From CBDUMN01 sp965368335 (lineage in GTDB: Bacteria; Pseudomonadota; Alphaproteobacteria; Rhodospirillales; JAPHRK01): a DNA stretch of 18,385 bases. This document shows positions 1 through 7,352 of the stretch, one piece after another (the stretch's first letter is position 1; every line of letters starts with the position of its first letter). The stretch spans positions 1 to 18,385 of the forward strand of contig CBDUMN010000068.1 of NCBI GenBank assembly GCA_965368335.1, read 5' to 3'. The notes beneath the pieces are model-generated. The model had not been told where the DNA came from. It searched no databases and saw only the letters and a program-made list of their open reading frames with translations. The position numbers and the translations under genes are program-made.

Positions 1-8
1 TATCATTG

Positions 9-55
9 CGATACGGCCATTATACAAAACAAAACTTACGTTTTCACACAGGCTG
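9..55. repeat. Left copy of 47-bp window-terminal inverted repeat (probable insertion-sequence end)
   Basis: Positions 9-55 are a perfect reverse complement of 18339-18385, the last 47 bases of the window. The match stops abruptly at position 56, so the outer side is repeat and the inner side is unique chromosome. Read outwards (minus strand) it begins CAGCCTGTGTGAAAACG and holds a TATAAT hexamer. The tip-like GTGTGAAAAC stretch followed by an inward-reading promoter is typical of the left end of DDE-transposase insertion sequences, but no transposase lies in the window and I cannot name the family. Bases 1-8 would extend further into the element. It begins 38 nt downstream of the pnp stop codon. 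Confidence 0.8.
19..47 (-). promoter_or_regulatory. Promoter-like element inside left terminal repeat, reading out of the window
   Basis: On the minus strand, GTGAAA (42-47, 4/6 match to the -35 consensus) is followed after 17 nt by a perfect TATAAT (19-24). The same pair occurs at the mirrored position in the right-end repeat. If the repeat is an insertion-sequence end, this would drive a transposase lying outside the window. It points away from all genes seen here. Confidence 0.4.
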
Positions 56-93
56 GATGATCCCCGCCCTTTTCATGTCTATCTATCTGACAA

Positions 94-2205
94 TCAGTCG
101 GCTTCTAAATCAGCGCCGGTTTCCTGATCGACGGCTTTGAGCGAAAGCTTCACTTTGCCGCGGTCGTCGATACCGATCAGCTTGACCTTGATTTTGTCGC
201 CCACATTGAGCACGTCGGTCACTTTGCCGACCCGCTCATTGGCCAACTGGCTGATATGCACCAGTCCGTCGCGTTGGCCCATGTAGTTGACGAAAGCGCC
301 GAAGTCCATGATTTTGACCACGGTGCCGTCGTAGATAGCGCCAACTTCGGGCTCCGCCACGATGTCTTTGATCCGCTTGATCGCAGCGTCGGAGGCCGAG
401 CTGTCGACAGCGGCGACTTTCACCGTGCCATCGTCTTCAATATCGATCTTGGCGCCGGTTTCTTCGCAGATTTCGCGAATGATCTTGCCGCCCGGACCGA
501 TGATGTCGCGGATCTTGTCTTTGTTGATATTGATCACCGTGATCCGCGGAGCGTTGTCGGAAACGCCTTCGCGGGCCTTGGAAAGAGCCTTGTCCATTTC
601 GCCGAGGATATGGATACGACCGTCTTTGGCTTGGGCCAGAGCGGTTTCCATGATGTCCTTGGTGATCGAGGTGATCTTGATATCCATCTGCAGAGAGGTG
701 ATGCCCTCGTCGGTGCCGGCGACCTTGAAGTCCATGTCGCCCAGGTGGTCTTCGTCACCCAGGATATCGGAGAGAACGGCGACGCCTTCATCGTCCTTGA
801 TCAGGCCCATGGCGATACCGGCGACCGGCTTCTTCATGGGAACGCCCGCATCCATCATGGAAAGCGAAGCGCCGCAGACCGAAGCCATGGAGGAAGAGCC
901 GTTGGATTCGGTGATTTCCGAAACAACGCGAACCGTGTAGGGGAACTCTTCGCCTTCCGGCATCATCGGATGAACGGCCCGCCAAGCCAGCTTGCCGTGA
1001 CCGACTTCGCGGCGACCGGTGAAGCCGACACGACCGCACTCGCCGACCGAGTAGGGAGGGAAGTTATAGTGCAGCATGAAGTTGGAACGGTAGGAGCCGG
1101 TTAGATCGTCGATGATCTGCTCGTCCTGGCCGGTGCCCAGCGTAGTGACGACCATCGCCTGGGTTTCGCCGCGGGTGAACAGTGCCGAGCCGTGAGCCCG
1201 GGGCAGAACGCCCACTTCGCAGGTGATCGGACGGACGGTTTTGGTGTCGCGACCATCAATGCGCATGCCGGTTTTGACGATATCGCCACGAACGACCTTG
1301 GCTTCGAGTTTCTTCAACTGCTCGGAAACCATGTTGCCCGGAACGTCTTCGTCGTCGGCGAAGGCTTCGGTAACCTTATCGCGGACGGCGGCGCAGGCGT
1401 CCTGGCGCTCCATCTTGTCCTTGATTTTATAGGCGTCGCGGAAACCGGTTTCACCCAGCTCGGCGATTTTGGTTTTAACGGCTTCAAGGTTCGCAGGCTC
1501 TTCGGGGAGCGGGCGGGGTTCCTTGGCGCAGGCTTCGGCCAGTTCGATGATTGCATCGATGACTTTCTGGTACTGCTCGTGACCGAACATTACGGCGCCC
1601 AGCATGATCTCTTCGGAGAGCTCATTGGCTTCCGATTCGACCATCAGAACACCTTCTTCAGTCCCGGCAACCACCAGATCGAGGGCGCTTTCTTCCATTT
1701 CGGTCGCCGTCGGGTTCAGCACGTACTCGCCGTTGACGTAGCCGACACGGGCTGCGCCGATGGGGCCGAGGAACGGCAGACCGGAAATGGTCAGGGCGGC
1801 CGAGGTGCCGATCATGGCGGCGATATCGGGATCGTTTTCCATGTCATGAGCGACGGTGGTGACGATCACCTGGGTTTCGTTCTTGTAACCTTTGGCGAAC
1901 AACGGACGGATCGGACGGTCGATCAGGCGCGAAACCAGGGTTTCCTTTTCGCTCGGACGGCCTTCACGTTTGAAGAAGCCGCCGGGGATTTTACCCGCGG
2001 CGTAGGTCTTTTCCTGGTAGTTGACGGTCAGCGGGAAAAAATCGATTCCTTCGCGCGGGGCCTTTGCGCCCACGGCGGTGGCGAGAACTTTGGTTTCGCC
2101 ATAGGTCACCATCACGGCGCCATCGGCCTGACGGGCGATTTTGCCGGTCTCCAAAATGAGACGGCGACCGCCTAGATCGATTTCTTTCCTGAATTCATTA
2201 AACAT
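94..2205 (-). CDS. pnp: Polyribonucleotide nucleotidyltransferase (PNPase)
   Basis: Phosphorolytic 3'-5' exoribonuclease of 703 aa, the family's usual length (E. coli 711); it degrades mRNA to nucleoside diphosphates and normally works as a trimer, often in a degradosome. Two RNase PH-type domains are separated by an all-helical linker. The second contains GDMDFKVAGT with Asp490 and Asp492, at the position of the metal-binding aspartates essential in E. coli. A KH domain follows (about 560-615, GPGG at 570-573), then an S1 domain (about 625-695, beginning near GAIYDGTVVKI). The C-terminal tail is short, ending LEAD. ATG is preceded by an AAGGAAAAGAG Shine-Dalgarno region. It is the last gene of the nusA-infB operon, separated from rpsO by a terminator and a structured leader. 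No clear terminator follows it before the repeat at 55. Confidence 0.98.
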   Translation of the reverse strand: MFNEFRKEIDLGGRRLILETGKIARQADGAVMVTYGETKVLATAVGAKAPREGIDFFPLTVNYQEKTYAAGKIPGGFFKREGRPSEKETLVSRLIDRPIRPLFAKGYKNETQVIVTTVAHDMENDPDIAAMIGTSAALTISGLPFLGPIGAARVGYVNGEYVLNPTATEMEESALDLVVAGTEEGVLMVESEANELSEEIMLGAVMFGHEQYQKVIDAIIELAEACAKEPRPLPEEPANLEAVKTKIAELGETGFRDAYKIKDKMERQDACAAVRDKVTEAFADDEDVPGNMVSEQLKKLEAKVVRGDIVKTGMRIDGRDTKTVRPITCEVGVLPRAHGSALFTRGETQAMVVTTLGTGQDEQIIDDLTGSYRSNFMLHYNFPPYSVGECGRVGFTGRREVGHGKLAWRAVHPMMPEGEEFPYTVRVVSEITESNGSSSMASVCGASLSMMDAGVPMKKPVAGIAMGLIKDDEGVAVLSDILGDEDHLGDMDFKVAGTDEGITSLQMDIKITSITKDIMETALAQAKDGRIHILGEMDKALSKAREGVSDNAPRITVININKDKIRDIIGPGGKIIREICEETGAKIDIEDDGTVKVAAVDSSASDAAIKRIKDIVAEPEVGAIYDGTVVKIMDFGAFVNYMGQRDGLVHISQLANERVGKVTDVLNVGDKIKVKLIGIDDRGKVKLSLKAVDQETGADLEAD

Positions 2206-2400
2206 CTATCTCTTTTCCTTCCACGTACAGACGTTCTTTCAGAGGGAGATTGACCAACCATCCGGTTGTCTTTTCGATCACCCTCTTGGGGACCCTGTCC
2301 CCTTTTTCCGGTCCGGCTCGTTCCGGAAACCGGAAAGGCCCCCACCGTTTGCGGAGGCCCAAAGAGCGCATTCAAAATCTGAAGTGTGAATCACGCTCTA
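2206..2400 (-). promoter_or_regulatory. Structured 5' leader of pnp (four hairpins; candidate RNase III/PNPase autoregulation region)
   Basis: In minus-strand order the leader can form: (1) 2364-2398, GAGCG/CGCTC and ATTCA/TGAAT helices separated by a small internal loop; (2) 2337-2359, GGCCTCC paired with GGGGGCC and extendable inward by two pairs; (3) 2305-2336, an 8-bp TTTCCGGT/ACCGGAAA stem topped by CCGG/CCGG; (4) 2288-2302, GGGGAC/GTCCCC with a 3-nt loop. A small GGTT/AACC hairpin near 2250-2270 may follow. In E. coli, RNase III cuts a double-stranded pnp leader and PNPase then represses its own mRNA; the same layout here suggests related control, but that is inference. No long reading frame in this stretch looks like a gene. 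Confidence 0.55.
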
Positions 2401-2409
2401 CATAACAAG

Positions 2410-2437
2410 CCGGGGCGTCCGACATCGGACGCCCCGG
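2410..2437 (-). terminator. Strong GC-rich hairpin after rpsO (terminator or 3'-end stabiliser)
   Basis: CCGGGGCGTCC (2410-2420) pairs perfectly with GGACGCCCCGG (2427-2437) around a 6-nt loop; the pairing can continue two more bases into the loop. It begins 13 nt past the rpsO stop. On the minus strand an A-run precedes the stem, but the following CTTGTTATG is a poor U-tract, so partial termination or mRNA 3'-end protection is more likely than full termination. It separates rpsO from pnp as in the E. coli locus. Confidence 0.75.
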
Positions 2438-2450
2438 TTTAGAAGCTTGA

Positions 2451-2720
2451 CTAGCGGCGCAGGCCCAAGCGCTTGATCAAATCGTCGTAGCGCTTCTGCT
2501 CTTTTTTCTTCACGTAATCGAGCAGACGGCGGCGTTGGCCGACCAGTTTCAAGAGGCCACGGCGGGAATGGAAATCCTTTTTGTGGGTCTTGAGGTGTTC
2601 GGTGAGGTTCGTGATGCGTTCCGAAAGGATTGCAACCTGAACTTCGGGGGAACCGGTATCGCCGTCGGCGAGGCTGTATTCCTTGATGACTTCTTGCTTC
2701 CGCTCAGCGGTAATCGACAT
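2451..2720 (-). CDS. rpsO: 30S ribosomal protein S15
   Basis: S15 binds the central domain of 16S rRNA early in 30S assembly. The product is 89 aa, exactly the usual bacterial length. Recognisable stretches are ADGDTGSPEVQVA (18-30), the RNA-contacting HKKDFHSRRGLLKLV (46-60) and the basic C-terminus ending LGLRR. The frame stays open upstream to about 2993, but this start is chosen because its ATG follows a perfect TAAGGAGT Shine-Dalgarno at a 5-nt spacing and gives the conserved MSITAERK N-terminus; the upstream extension overlaps truB in another frame and resembles nothing. It lies 35 nt after truB and ahead of the pnp leader. In E. coli, S15 represses its own translation at a structure near its start site; I did not identify that fold here. 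Confidence 0.98.
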   Translation of the reverse strand: MSITAERKQEVIKEYSLADGDTGSPEVQVAILSERITNLTEHLKTHKKDFHSRRGLLKLVGQRRRLLDYVKKKEQKRYDDLIKRLGLRR

Positions 2721-2732
2721 CGTACACTCCTT

Positions 2733-2755
2733 AAAAAAACAATGCCCAAAAGGGC
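2733..2755 (-). terminator. Short hairpin plus U-tract between truB and rpsO (weak terminator or attenuator)
   Basis: On the minus strand GCCC-TTTT-GGGC (2744-2755) sits directly after the truB stop and is followed by ATTG and seven T residues (2733-2739), then the rpsO Shine-Dalgarno. A 4-bp stem is short for an intrinsic terminator, so only partial termination or RNA processing is plausible. Confidence 0.4.
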
Positions 2756-3682
2756 CTAAAGGTTCAAGACGCGGATCGGTTGGATTTTGCCCTTCTCGAT
2801 CCGGGCCAATGCGACCGGGGTGCTCTTGGAAAATGCGACCAGGGTTGCACCCTGAATCTCGTCCATTTCCGGGAGCCGGTTTGCCGCCTGCAACAATGAG
2901 ACTGCCTGTCCCTGCCGCATGGCGCGGGCTTCTTCCGACGTCAGGGCCAATGCCGGGATGTCGTCCAGCACGGTCGCAACGGGTTTCAGCCACGTTTCGG
3001 CGGGCGCACTATCGGTGAGAACGCCCAGTTTATCAAGGGAAATCGCCATATCGAGGGTGAAGGAGGCGACTTTTGTGCGCCTTAGCTGGCTCAAATGGCC
3101 CAAAGTCCCTAAAGCGCGGGCCAAATCGCGGCCCAAAGAGCGCACATAGGTGCCCTTGCCGCAGTCCACTTCGAAGACGGCATGGTCTTTATCAACCACT
3201 TCGATCAACTTCAGTCGGTCGATGCGCACCTTGCGGGATTTGACCTCCACCTTTTCGCCTTTTCGGGCCAAGTCATAAGCCCGTTTGCCATTGATTTTGA
3301 CGGCAGAGAAAATGGGAGGCGTTTGTTCGATCTCGCCGATGAATTGGGGCAAGGCTGTGCGGATCGCCGCTTCATCGGGGCGGGCTTCGGTGGTTTCGGT
3401 GATGTCGCCTTCGGCGTCGGCGCTGTCGGTTTCTTCGCCCCATTTAACCGTAAAGCGGTAACTTTTTGCGCCATCCATGGCATAGGTGACGGTTTTGGTC
3501 GCTTCACCGAGAGCAATGGGGAGCAGGCCGGTCGCCATGGGGTCGAGAGTGCCGCCGTGGCCGACTTTGGCCGCGTTGGTCATGCGCCTGACCTTGCCGA
3601 CCACCTGGGTCGAGGTCAGGCCTTCCGGTTTGTCGATAATCACCCAGCCATGGATGGGAACGCCTTTGCGTTTGCGCGCCAT
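2756..3682 (-). CDS. truB: tRNA pseudouridine(55) synthase
   Basis: Converts U55 in the T-loop of elongator tRNAs to pseudouridine. The 308-aa length is normal for the family. The signature GHGGTLDPMATGLLPIALG (41-59) contains the catalytic Asp47, and the N-terminal GWVIIDKPEGLTS motif is clear. Later family stretches are PPIFSAVKINGKRAYDLAR and GTYVRSLGRDL. The ATG overlaps the rbfA stop by one base (TGATG), so the two are probably translationally coupled. In this operon it sits with other tRNA and ribosome maturation genes. Confidence 0.97.
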   Translation of the reverse strand: MARKRKGVPIHGWVIIDKPEGLTSTQVVGKVRRMTNAAKVGHGGTLDPMATGLLPIALGEATKTVTYAMDGAKSYRFTVKWGEETDSADAEGDITETTEARPDEAAIRTALPQFIGEIEQTPPIFSAVKINGKRAYDLARKGEKVEVKSRKVRIDRLKLIEVVDKDHAVFEVDCGKGTYVRSLGRDLARALGTLGHLSQLRRTKVASFTLDMAISLDKLGVLTDSAPAETWLKPVATVLDDIPALALTSEEARAMRQGQAVSLLQAANRLPEMDEIQGATLVAFSKSTPVALARIEKGKIQPIRVLNL

Positions 3683-4053
3683 CAGCTGTCCTTGAGGTGT
3701 TTCAGCACGTCGCCCATGTGATCGGAATAGTCGAACGCCGTATCGGCCATGAAGCTGATTCTTGGCGCAAACTTGAGGCGGACGCTTCTGGCCAGGGCTG
3801 TGCGGATATAGCTTCTAGCCCGGTTGAGCGCCTCGACGATCTTGGTCGCATCGCCCCCGCCGAGCGGCGTCACGTAGGCCGTGGCGTTCTTCAGATCGGG
3901 GCTGATCTTGATTTCGGTGACGGTAATCGATTTTCCCGCAAGGTCGGAGTCGTGTAAATCACCGCGCTCAAGCATTTGCGCAAGCGCCTGACGCAACTCC
4001 TCGGCCACCCGCAACTGGCGTTGCGAAGGGGCTTTTCCGGAACGTTGGCTCAT
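3682..4053 (-). CDS. rbfA: Ribosome-binding factor A
   Basis: Small KH-fold protein that binds the 30S subunit and helps mature the 5' end of 16S rRNA. It is 123 aa. Family features are SQRQLRVAEELRQAL near the N-terminus, ITVTEIKISPDLKNATAYV in the centre, and LKFAPRISFMADTAFDYS near the end, giving the usual alternation of helix and strand. It starts 23 nt after infB and overlaps truB by one base. The Shine-Dalgarno is weak, so reinitiation after infB may matter. Confidence 0.96.
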   Translation of the reverse strand: MSQRSGKAPSQRQLRVAEELRQALAQMLERGDLHDSDLAGKSITVTEIKISPDLKNATAYVTPLGGGDATKIVEALNRARSYIRTALARSVRLKFAPRISFMADTAFDYSDHMGDVLKHLKDS

Positions 4054-4076
4054 GGACGATCAGCAGTGGCCGCTCT

Positions 4077-6683
4077 CTATTCGAGTTCGCGGGCCACTTC
4101 CTCCATTTCGAAGCATTCGATGACGTCGCCGACCTGGATGTCGTTGTATTTCTCAAACGACATGCCGCATTCGTAGCCGTCCTTAACCTCTTTGACTTCG
4201 TCCTTGAAGCGTCGGAGTGTCGAAAGATCGCCTTCGTGAATAACCACGTCGTCGCGCAGCAGGCGGACCTTGGAGCCGCGCTTGACCATGCCGTCGGTGA
4301 CCATACAACCGGCGACCTTGCCAACCTTGGAGACGTTGAACACTTCGCGGATCTCGGCGTAGCCCAGGAAGTTTTCCTGGAGCGTCGGCGCGAGCATGCC
4401 CGACAGAGCGTTTTTCAGGTCGTCGACCACGTTGTAGATGATCGAGTAATAGCGGATTTCGATGCCGTCCCGTTTGGCCACGTCGCGGGCCTGTGGGTTG
4501 GCGCGGACGTTGAAGCCGATGATCAGGGCTTCGGAAGCCTTGGCCAGGGTCACGTCGGATTCGTTGATCCCGCCGACTGCGGAATGCAGGACACGAACCT
4601 TGACCTCTTCGGTGGCCATCTTTTCGAGCGCCCCTTCGATGGCTTCCACGGAGCCTTGGACGTCGGCCTTGATGACGACCGGAAGCTCTTGCACCTGTTC
4701 GCCGTCCTTGATGCGTTCGAACATCTGCTCGAGCGTACCCCGCGCCGAAGCTGCGGCGCGCGCCTGACGTTCTTTGCGCTGACGGAACTCGGACACTTCG
4801 CGGGCCCTGGCTTCGCTGTTGACGACAACCATTTCGTCACCGGCCGATGGCGAACCGTTGAGGCCCAGAACTTCGACCGGGGTCGCCGGTCCGGCGACGT
4901 CGACCTTGCGGCCATGGTCGTCGACCAGGGCGCGGACGCGGCCCCATTCGTTACCTGCGACGATGATATCGCCGACGTTTAAGGAGCCGCGCTGAACCAG
5001 CACGGTCGCCACATTGCCGCGGCCTCGCTCCATGCGGGCTTCGACCACCACGCCTTCGGCGCTACGGTCCGGGTTGGCCTTGAGATCGAGAATTTCGGCC
5101 TGGAGAAGAATGGCTTCTTCAAGCTTGTCGAGATTGGTCCGTTGTTTGGCCGACACTTCGACGGCCAGGACGTCGCCACCCATTTCTTCGACCACCAATT
5201 CGTGGCTCAGCAACTCGGTGCGGACGCGATTGGGGTCGGCGCCGGGTTTATCCATTTTGTTGATCGCCACGATGATCGGCGCATTGGCCGCACGGGCGTG
5301 GCGGATCGCTTCGACGGTTTGCGGCATGATGCCGTCGTCGGCGGCAACCACCAGGATAACGATATCGGTGACGCTTGCGCCACGGGCACGCATGGCCGAG
5401 AAGGCTTCGTGACCCGGCGTATCGATGAAGGTGATCTTGTCGCCCGATTCGATGGTTACCTGATAAGCGCCGATGTGCTGGGTGATGCCCCCGGCTTCGC
5501 CTTCGGCCACATCGGTGGAGCGCAGGGCGTCGAGCAATGAGGTTTTTCCGTGATCGACGTGGCCCATGACCGTGACGACCGGCGGGCGGCTCTGAAGGCT
5601 TTCTTCGCTATCCTGCTCACCGGCCAGTCCGATTTCCACGTCGGCCTCGGAAACCCGTTTGACCTTGTGGCCGAATTCCTCGACCACCAGTTCCGCCGTG
5701 TCGGCATCGATGGATTGAGTAATGGTCGCCATGACGCCGAGCTTCATCAGCGCTTTGACCACTTCGCCGCCGCGCTCGGCCATACGGTTGGCCAGTTCCT
5801 GAACGGTCAGCACTTCCGGGATAGTCACTTCGCGAACGATCTTTTTCTGATCGCCCTGCATGGCCAGTTTGGCCTTCAGCTTTTCTTTTTCGCGGGCCCG
5901 TTTGACGGCGGCCAGGGAGCGAGTGCGTCCGCCGCCGTCGCCATCAAGCGCTTGAGACAAGGTCATCTTGCCGCCGCGCCGCCGGTCGTCGCCTTTGCTC
6001 TTCATGGTCAGCTTCTTAGGCGTGGGATCGGCCTTTTTGACGTCCTTCTTGGGTTTAGCATCCACTTTCGGTTTGGCCGCCGACTTGCTTTCTTCGGCTT
6101 GAATATCGGCCGGTGTCGGCTCGGTCTTGGGTTTGGGCTCTACCTTAGCTTTTTTAGGCTCCGCCTTAGGCTGGGCTTCTTCTTCCTCCGCCGTGCGTTC
6201 GGCTTCTTCCTTTGCCTTCTTGGCGGCTTCGGCTTCTTCTTCGGCCTTGCGCTTGGCCTCTTCTTCAGCCTTGATTTTGGCTTCGGCCTCTTCCTCGGCG
6301 CGGCGTGCGGCCTCTTCTTTTTCGGTGATGGCCCGTTCTTCGTCGGCCTTCTTGGCGTCCTGCAAGGCTTTGGCGCGCGCCGCCTTCTCGGCGTTGGTCA
6401 GCTTGCTGGCCTTTTCCTCTTCGGTCGCAACGGTTTCCGCAGCGGCGGCTTCAGCAGCGGCCTTGGCCTTGGCTGCTTCCAGCTCTTTGACTTCGCGCAT
6501 CTTGCCGTCTTCGCGTTGGGCGTAGGTGCGTTTCTTGCGAACCTCGACGGTTACGGACTTCGACCGTCCGTGCGAGAAGCTCTGCCGGATTTCACCGGCC
6601 TCAACGGTTTTGTTGAGTTCCAGTTTGCCCGGTCGGGAGAGCCCGAGAGTCTTCTTTTCGCCTTTGGATTTGCTATCCGTCAT
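4077..6683 (-). CDS. infB: Translation initiation factor IF-2
   Basis: GTPase that places initiator fMet-tRNA on the 30S subunit and promotes subunit joining. It is 868 aa. The N-terminus (1-50, with TLGLSRPGKLELNK and QSFSHGRSKSVTVEVRKKR) is the form seen in Alphaproteobacteria. Residues about 65-250 form a low-complexity, Ala/Glu/Lys-rich, probably helical linker. The G domain has GHVDHGKT (374-381), DTPGH (421-425) and NKMD (475-478); domains II-IV follow, ending EMEEVARELE. The start is ATG, with no strong Shine-Dalgarno and a 46-nt gap from the preceding gene. It is the centre of the nusA-infB operon. The linker explains several long but spurious open frames on the plus strand. Confidence 0.98.
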   Translation of the reverse strand: MTDSKSKGEKKTLGLSRPGKLELNKTVEAGEIRQSFSHGRSKSVTVEVRKKRTYAQREDGKMREVKELEAAKAKAAAEAAAAETVATEEEKASKLTNAEKAARAKALQDAKKADEERAITEKEEAARRAEEEAEAKIKAEEEAKRKAEEEAEAAKKAKEEAERTAEEEEAQPKAEPKKAKVEPKPKTEPTPADIQAEESKSAAKPKVDAKPKKDVKKADPTPKKLTMKSKGDDRRRGGKMTLSQALDGDGGGRTRSLAAVKRAREKEKLKAKLAMQGDQKKIVREVTIPEVLTVQELANRMAERGGEVVKALMKLGVMATITQSIDADTAELVVEEFGHKVKRVSEADVEIGLAGEQDSEESLQSRPPVVTVMGHVDHGKTSLLDALRSTDVAEGEAGGITQHIGAYQVTIESGDKITFIDTPGHEAFSAMRARGASVTDIVILVVAADDGIMPQTVEAIRHARAANAPIIVAINKMDKPGADPNRVRTELLSHELVVEEMGGDVLAVEVSAKQRTNLDKLEEAILLQAEILDLKANPDRSAEGVVVEARMERGRGNVATVLVQRGSLNVGDIIVAGNEWGRVRALVDDHGRKVDVAGPATPVEVLGLNGSPSAGDEMVVVNSEARAREVSEFRQRKERQARAAASARGTLEQMFERIKDGEQVQELPVVIKADVQGSVEAIEGALEKMATEEVKVRVLHSAVGGINESDVTLAKASEALIIGFNVRANPQARDVAKRDGIEIRYYSIIYNVVDDLKNALSGMLAPTLQENFLGYAEIREVFNVSKVGKVAGCMVTDGMVKRGSKVRLLRDDVVIHEGDLSTLRRFKDEVKEVKDGYECGMSFEKYNDIQVGDVIECFEMEEVARELE

Positions 6684-6729
6684 ATCTACTCGACTTTCAC
6701 ACCACGTTCCGTTGGAGCCAGCGCTCCGA

Positions 6730-7320
6730 TTAATCTTCTTGCCCGCCGTGTCGGAAACCCGACAGACGTTGCGTCTCGGCGATCAACCGGTCGGCCAGTT
6801 TGCCTTGGGCGATCACTCCATGGACGGTTTGCTCCCGTCCCAGCGCCGGTCCCAGCTCCTCGGCGTCGAATAGATCGACGATGGGAACCTCAGGGGCCAG
6901 CGCCCTGATTTTTTTGCGCCCGTCGGGGGCGCCGTCACGGGCCGCCAACAAGAGGCCCGCTTCGTTGTTTCCCTTCAGCCAGCTTCGCACTTTTTCGAAA
7001 CCGACAATCAACTGCCCGGCCCGTCGGGCCAAACCGATGATTTCAAGGCCCTTGCGGACCAACAGTGCTTCGACCCGTTCATCCAGGTCGTTAGCGACCT
7101 CGACCTTAGCGCGCGCCGCTTTGGCGAAGTTGCGCTTGGCGATGGCCGTTTTTACCACATCGCGCTCGGCACTCAACCACAAACCCCGGCCCGGCAATCG
7201 CTCGTCGATGTCGGGAACCACGGTTCCGTCGGGGCCGACCACAAAGCGGATCAGCTCTGCTTTTTCCCGGACCTCGCCCGTCACGATGCACTTGCGCTCG
7301 GGATTGCGCTTTTCGCCCAT
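6730..7320 (-). CDS. YlxR (DUF448) fused to an L7Ae-like RNA-binding domain
   Basis: A 196-aa two-domain protein. Residues about 5-85 match YlxR/DUF448: PERKCIVTGEVREKAELIRF with the conserved RxCIxTG start, and LPGRGLWLSAERDVV. Residues about 90-185 resemble the YlxQ/L7Ae-L30e fold: LLVRKGLEIIGLARRAGQLI, then AGLLLAARDGAPDGRKKI. In Firmicutes these are usually two genes, ylxR and ylxQ, between nusA and infB; here they are one frame, as commonly annotated in Alphaproteobacteria. RNA binding is expected from the folds, but no precise role is established. It lies 32 nt after nusA and 46 nt before infB, so co-transcription is very likely. Confidence 0.9.
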   Translation of the reverse strand: MGEKRNPERKCIVTGEVREKAELIRFVVGPDGTVVPDIDERLPGRGLWLSAERDVVKTAIAKRNFAKAARAKVEVANDLDERVEALLVRKGLEIIGLARRAGQLIVGFEKVRSWLKGNNEAGLLLAARDGAPDGRKKIRALAPEVPIVDLFDAEELGPALGREQTVHGVIAQGKLADRLIAETQRLSGFRHGGQED

Positions 7321-7352
7321 GAGGGTTGGGTCCTCGTTTTCTCGTCCGTCGC

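Noticed and set aside
256..2175. Plus-strand open frames opposite pnp (282 and 327 codons)
   Set aside because: Antisense shadows of a clear, full-length pnp gene.
2721..2993. N-terminal extension of the rpsO frame (180 codons in total)
   Set aside because: It overlaps truB in another frame, is rich in Gly and Arg, and the perfect Shine-Dalgarno and normal S15 length place the start at 2720.
5550..6908. Long plus-strand open frame (452 codons) with many Phe, Gly and Leu residues
   Set aside because: It is antisense to the Ala/Glu/Lys-rich linker of infB and the end of the YlxR gene; the low-complexity codons create an open frame. The translated protein has no recognisable family.
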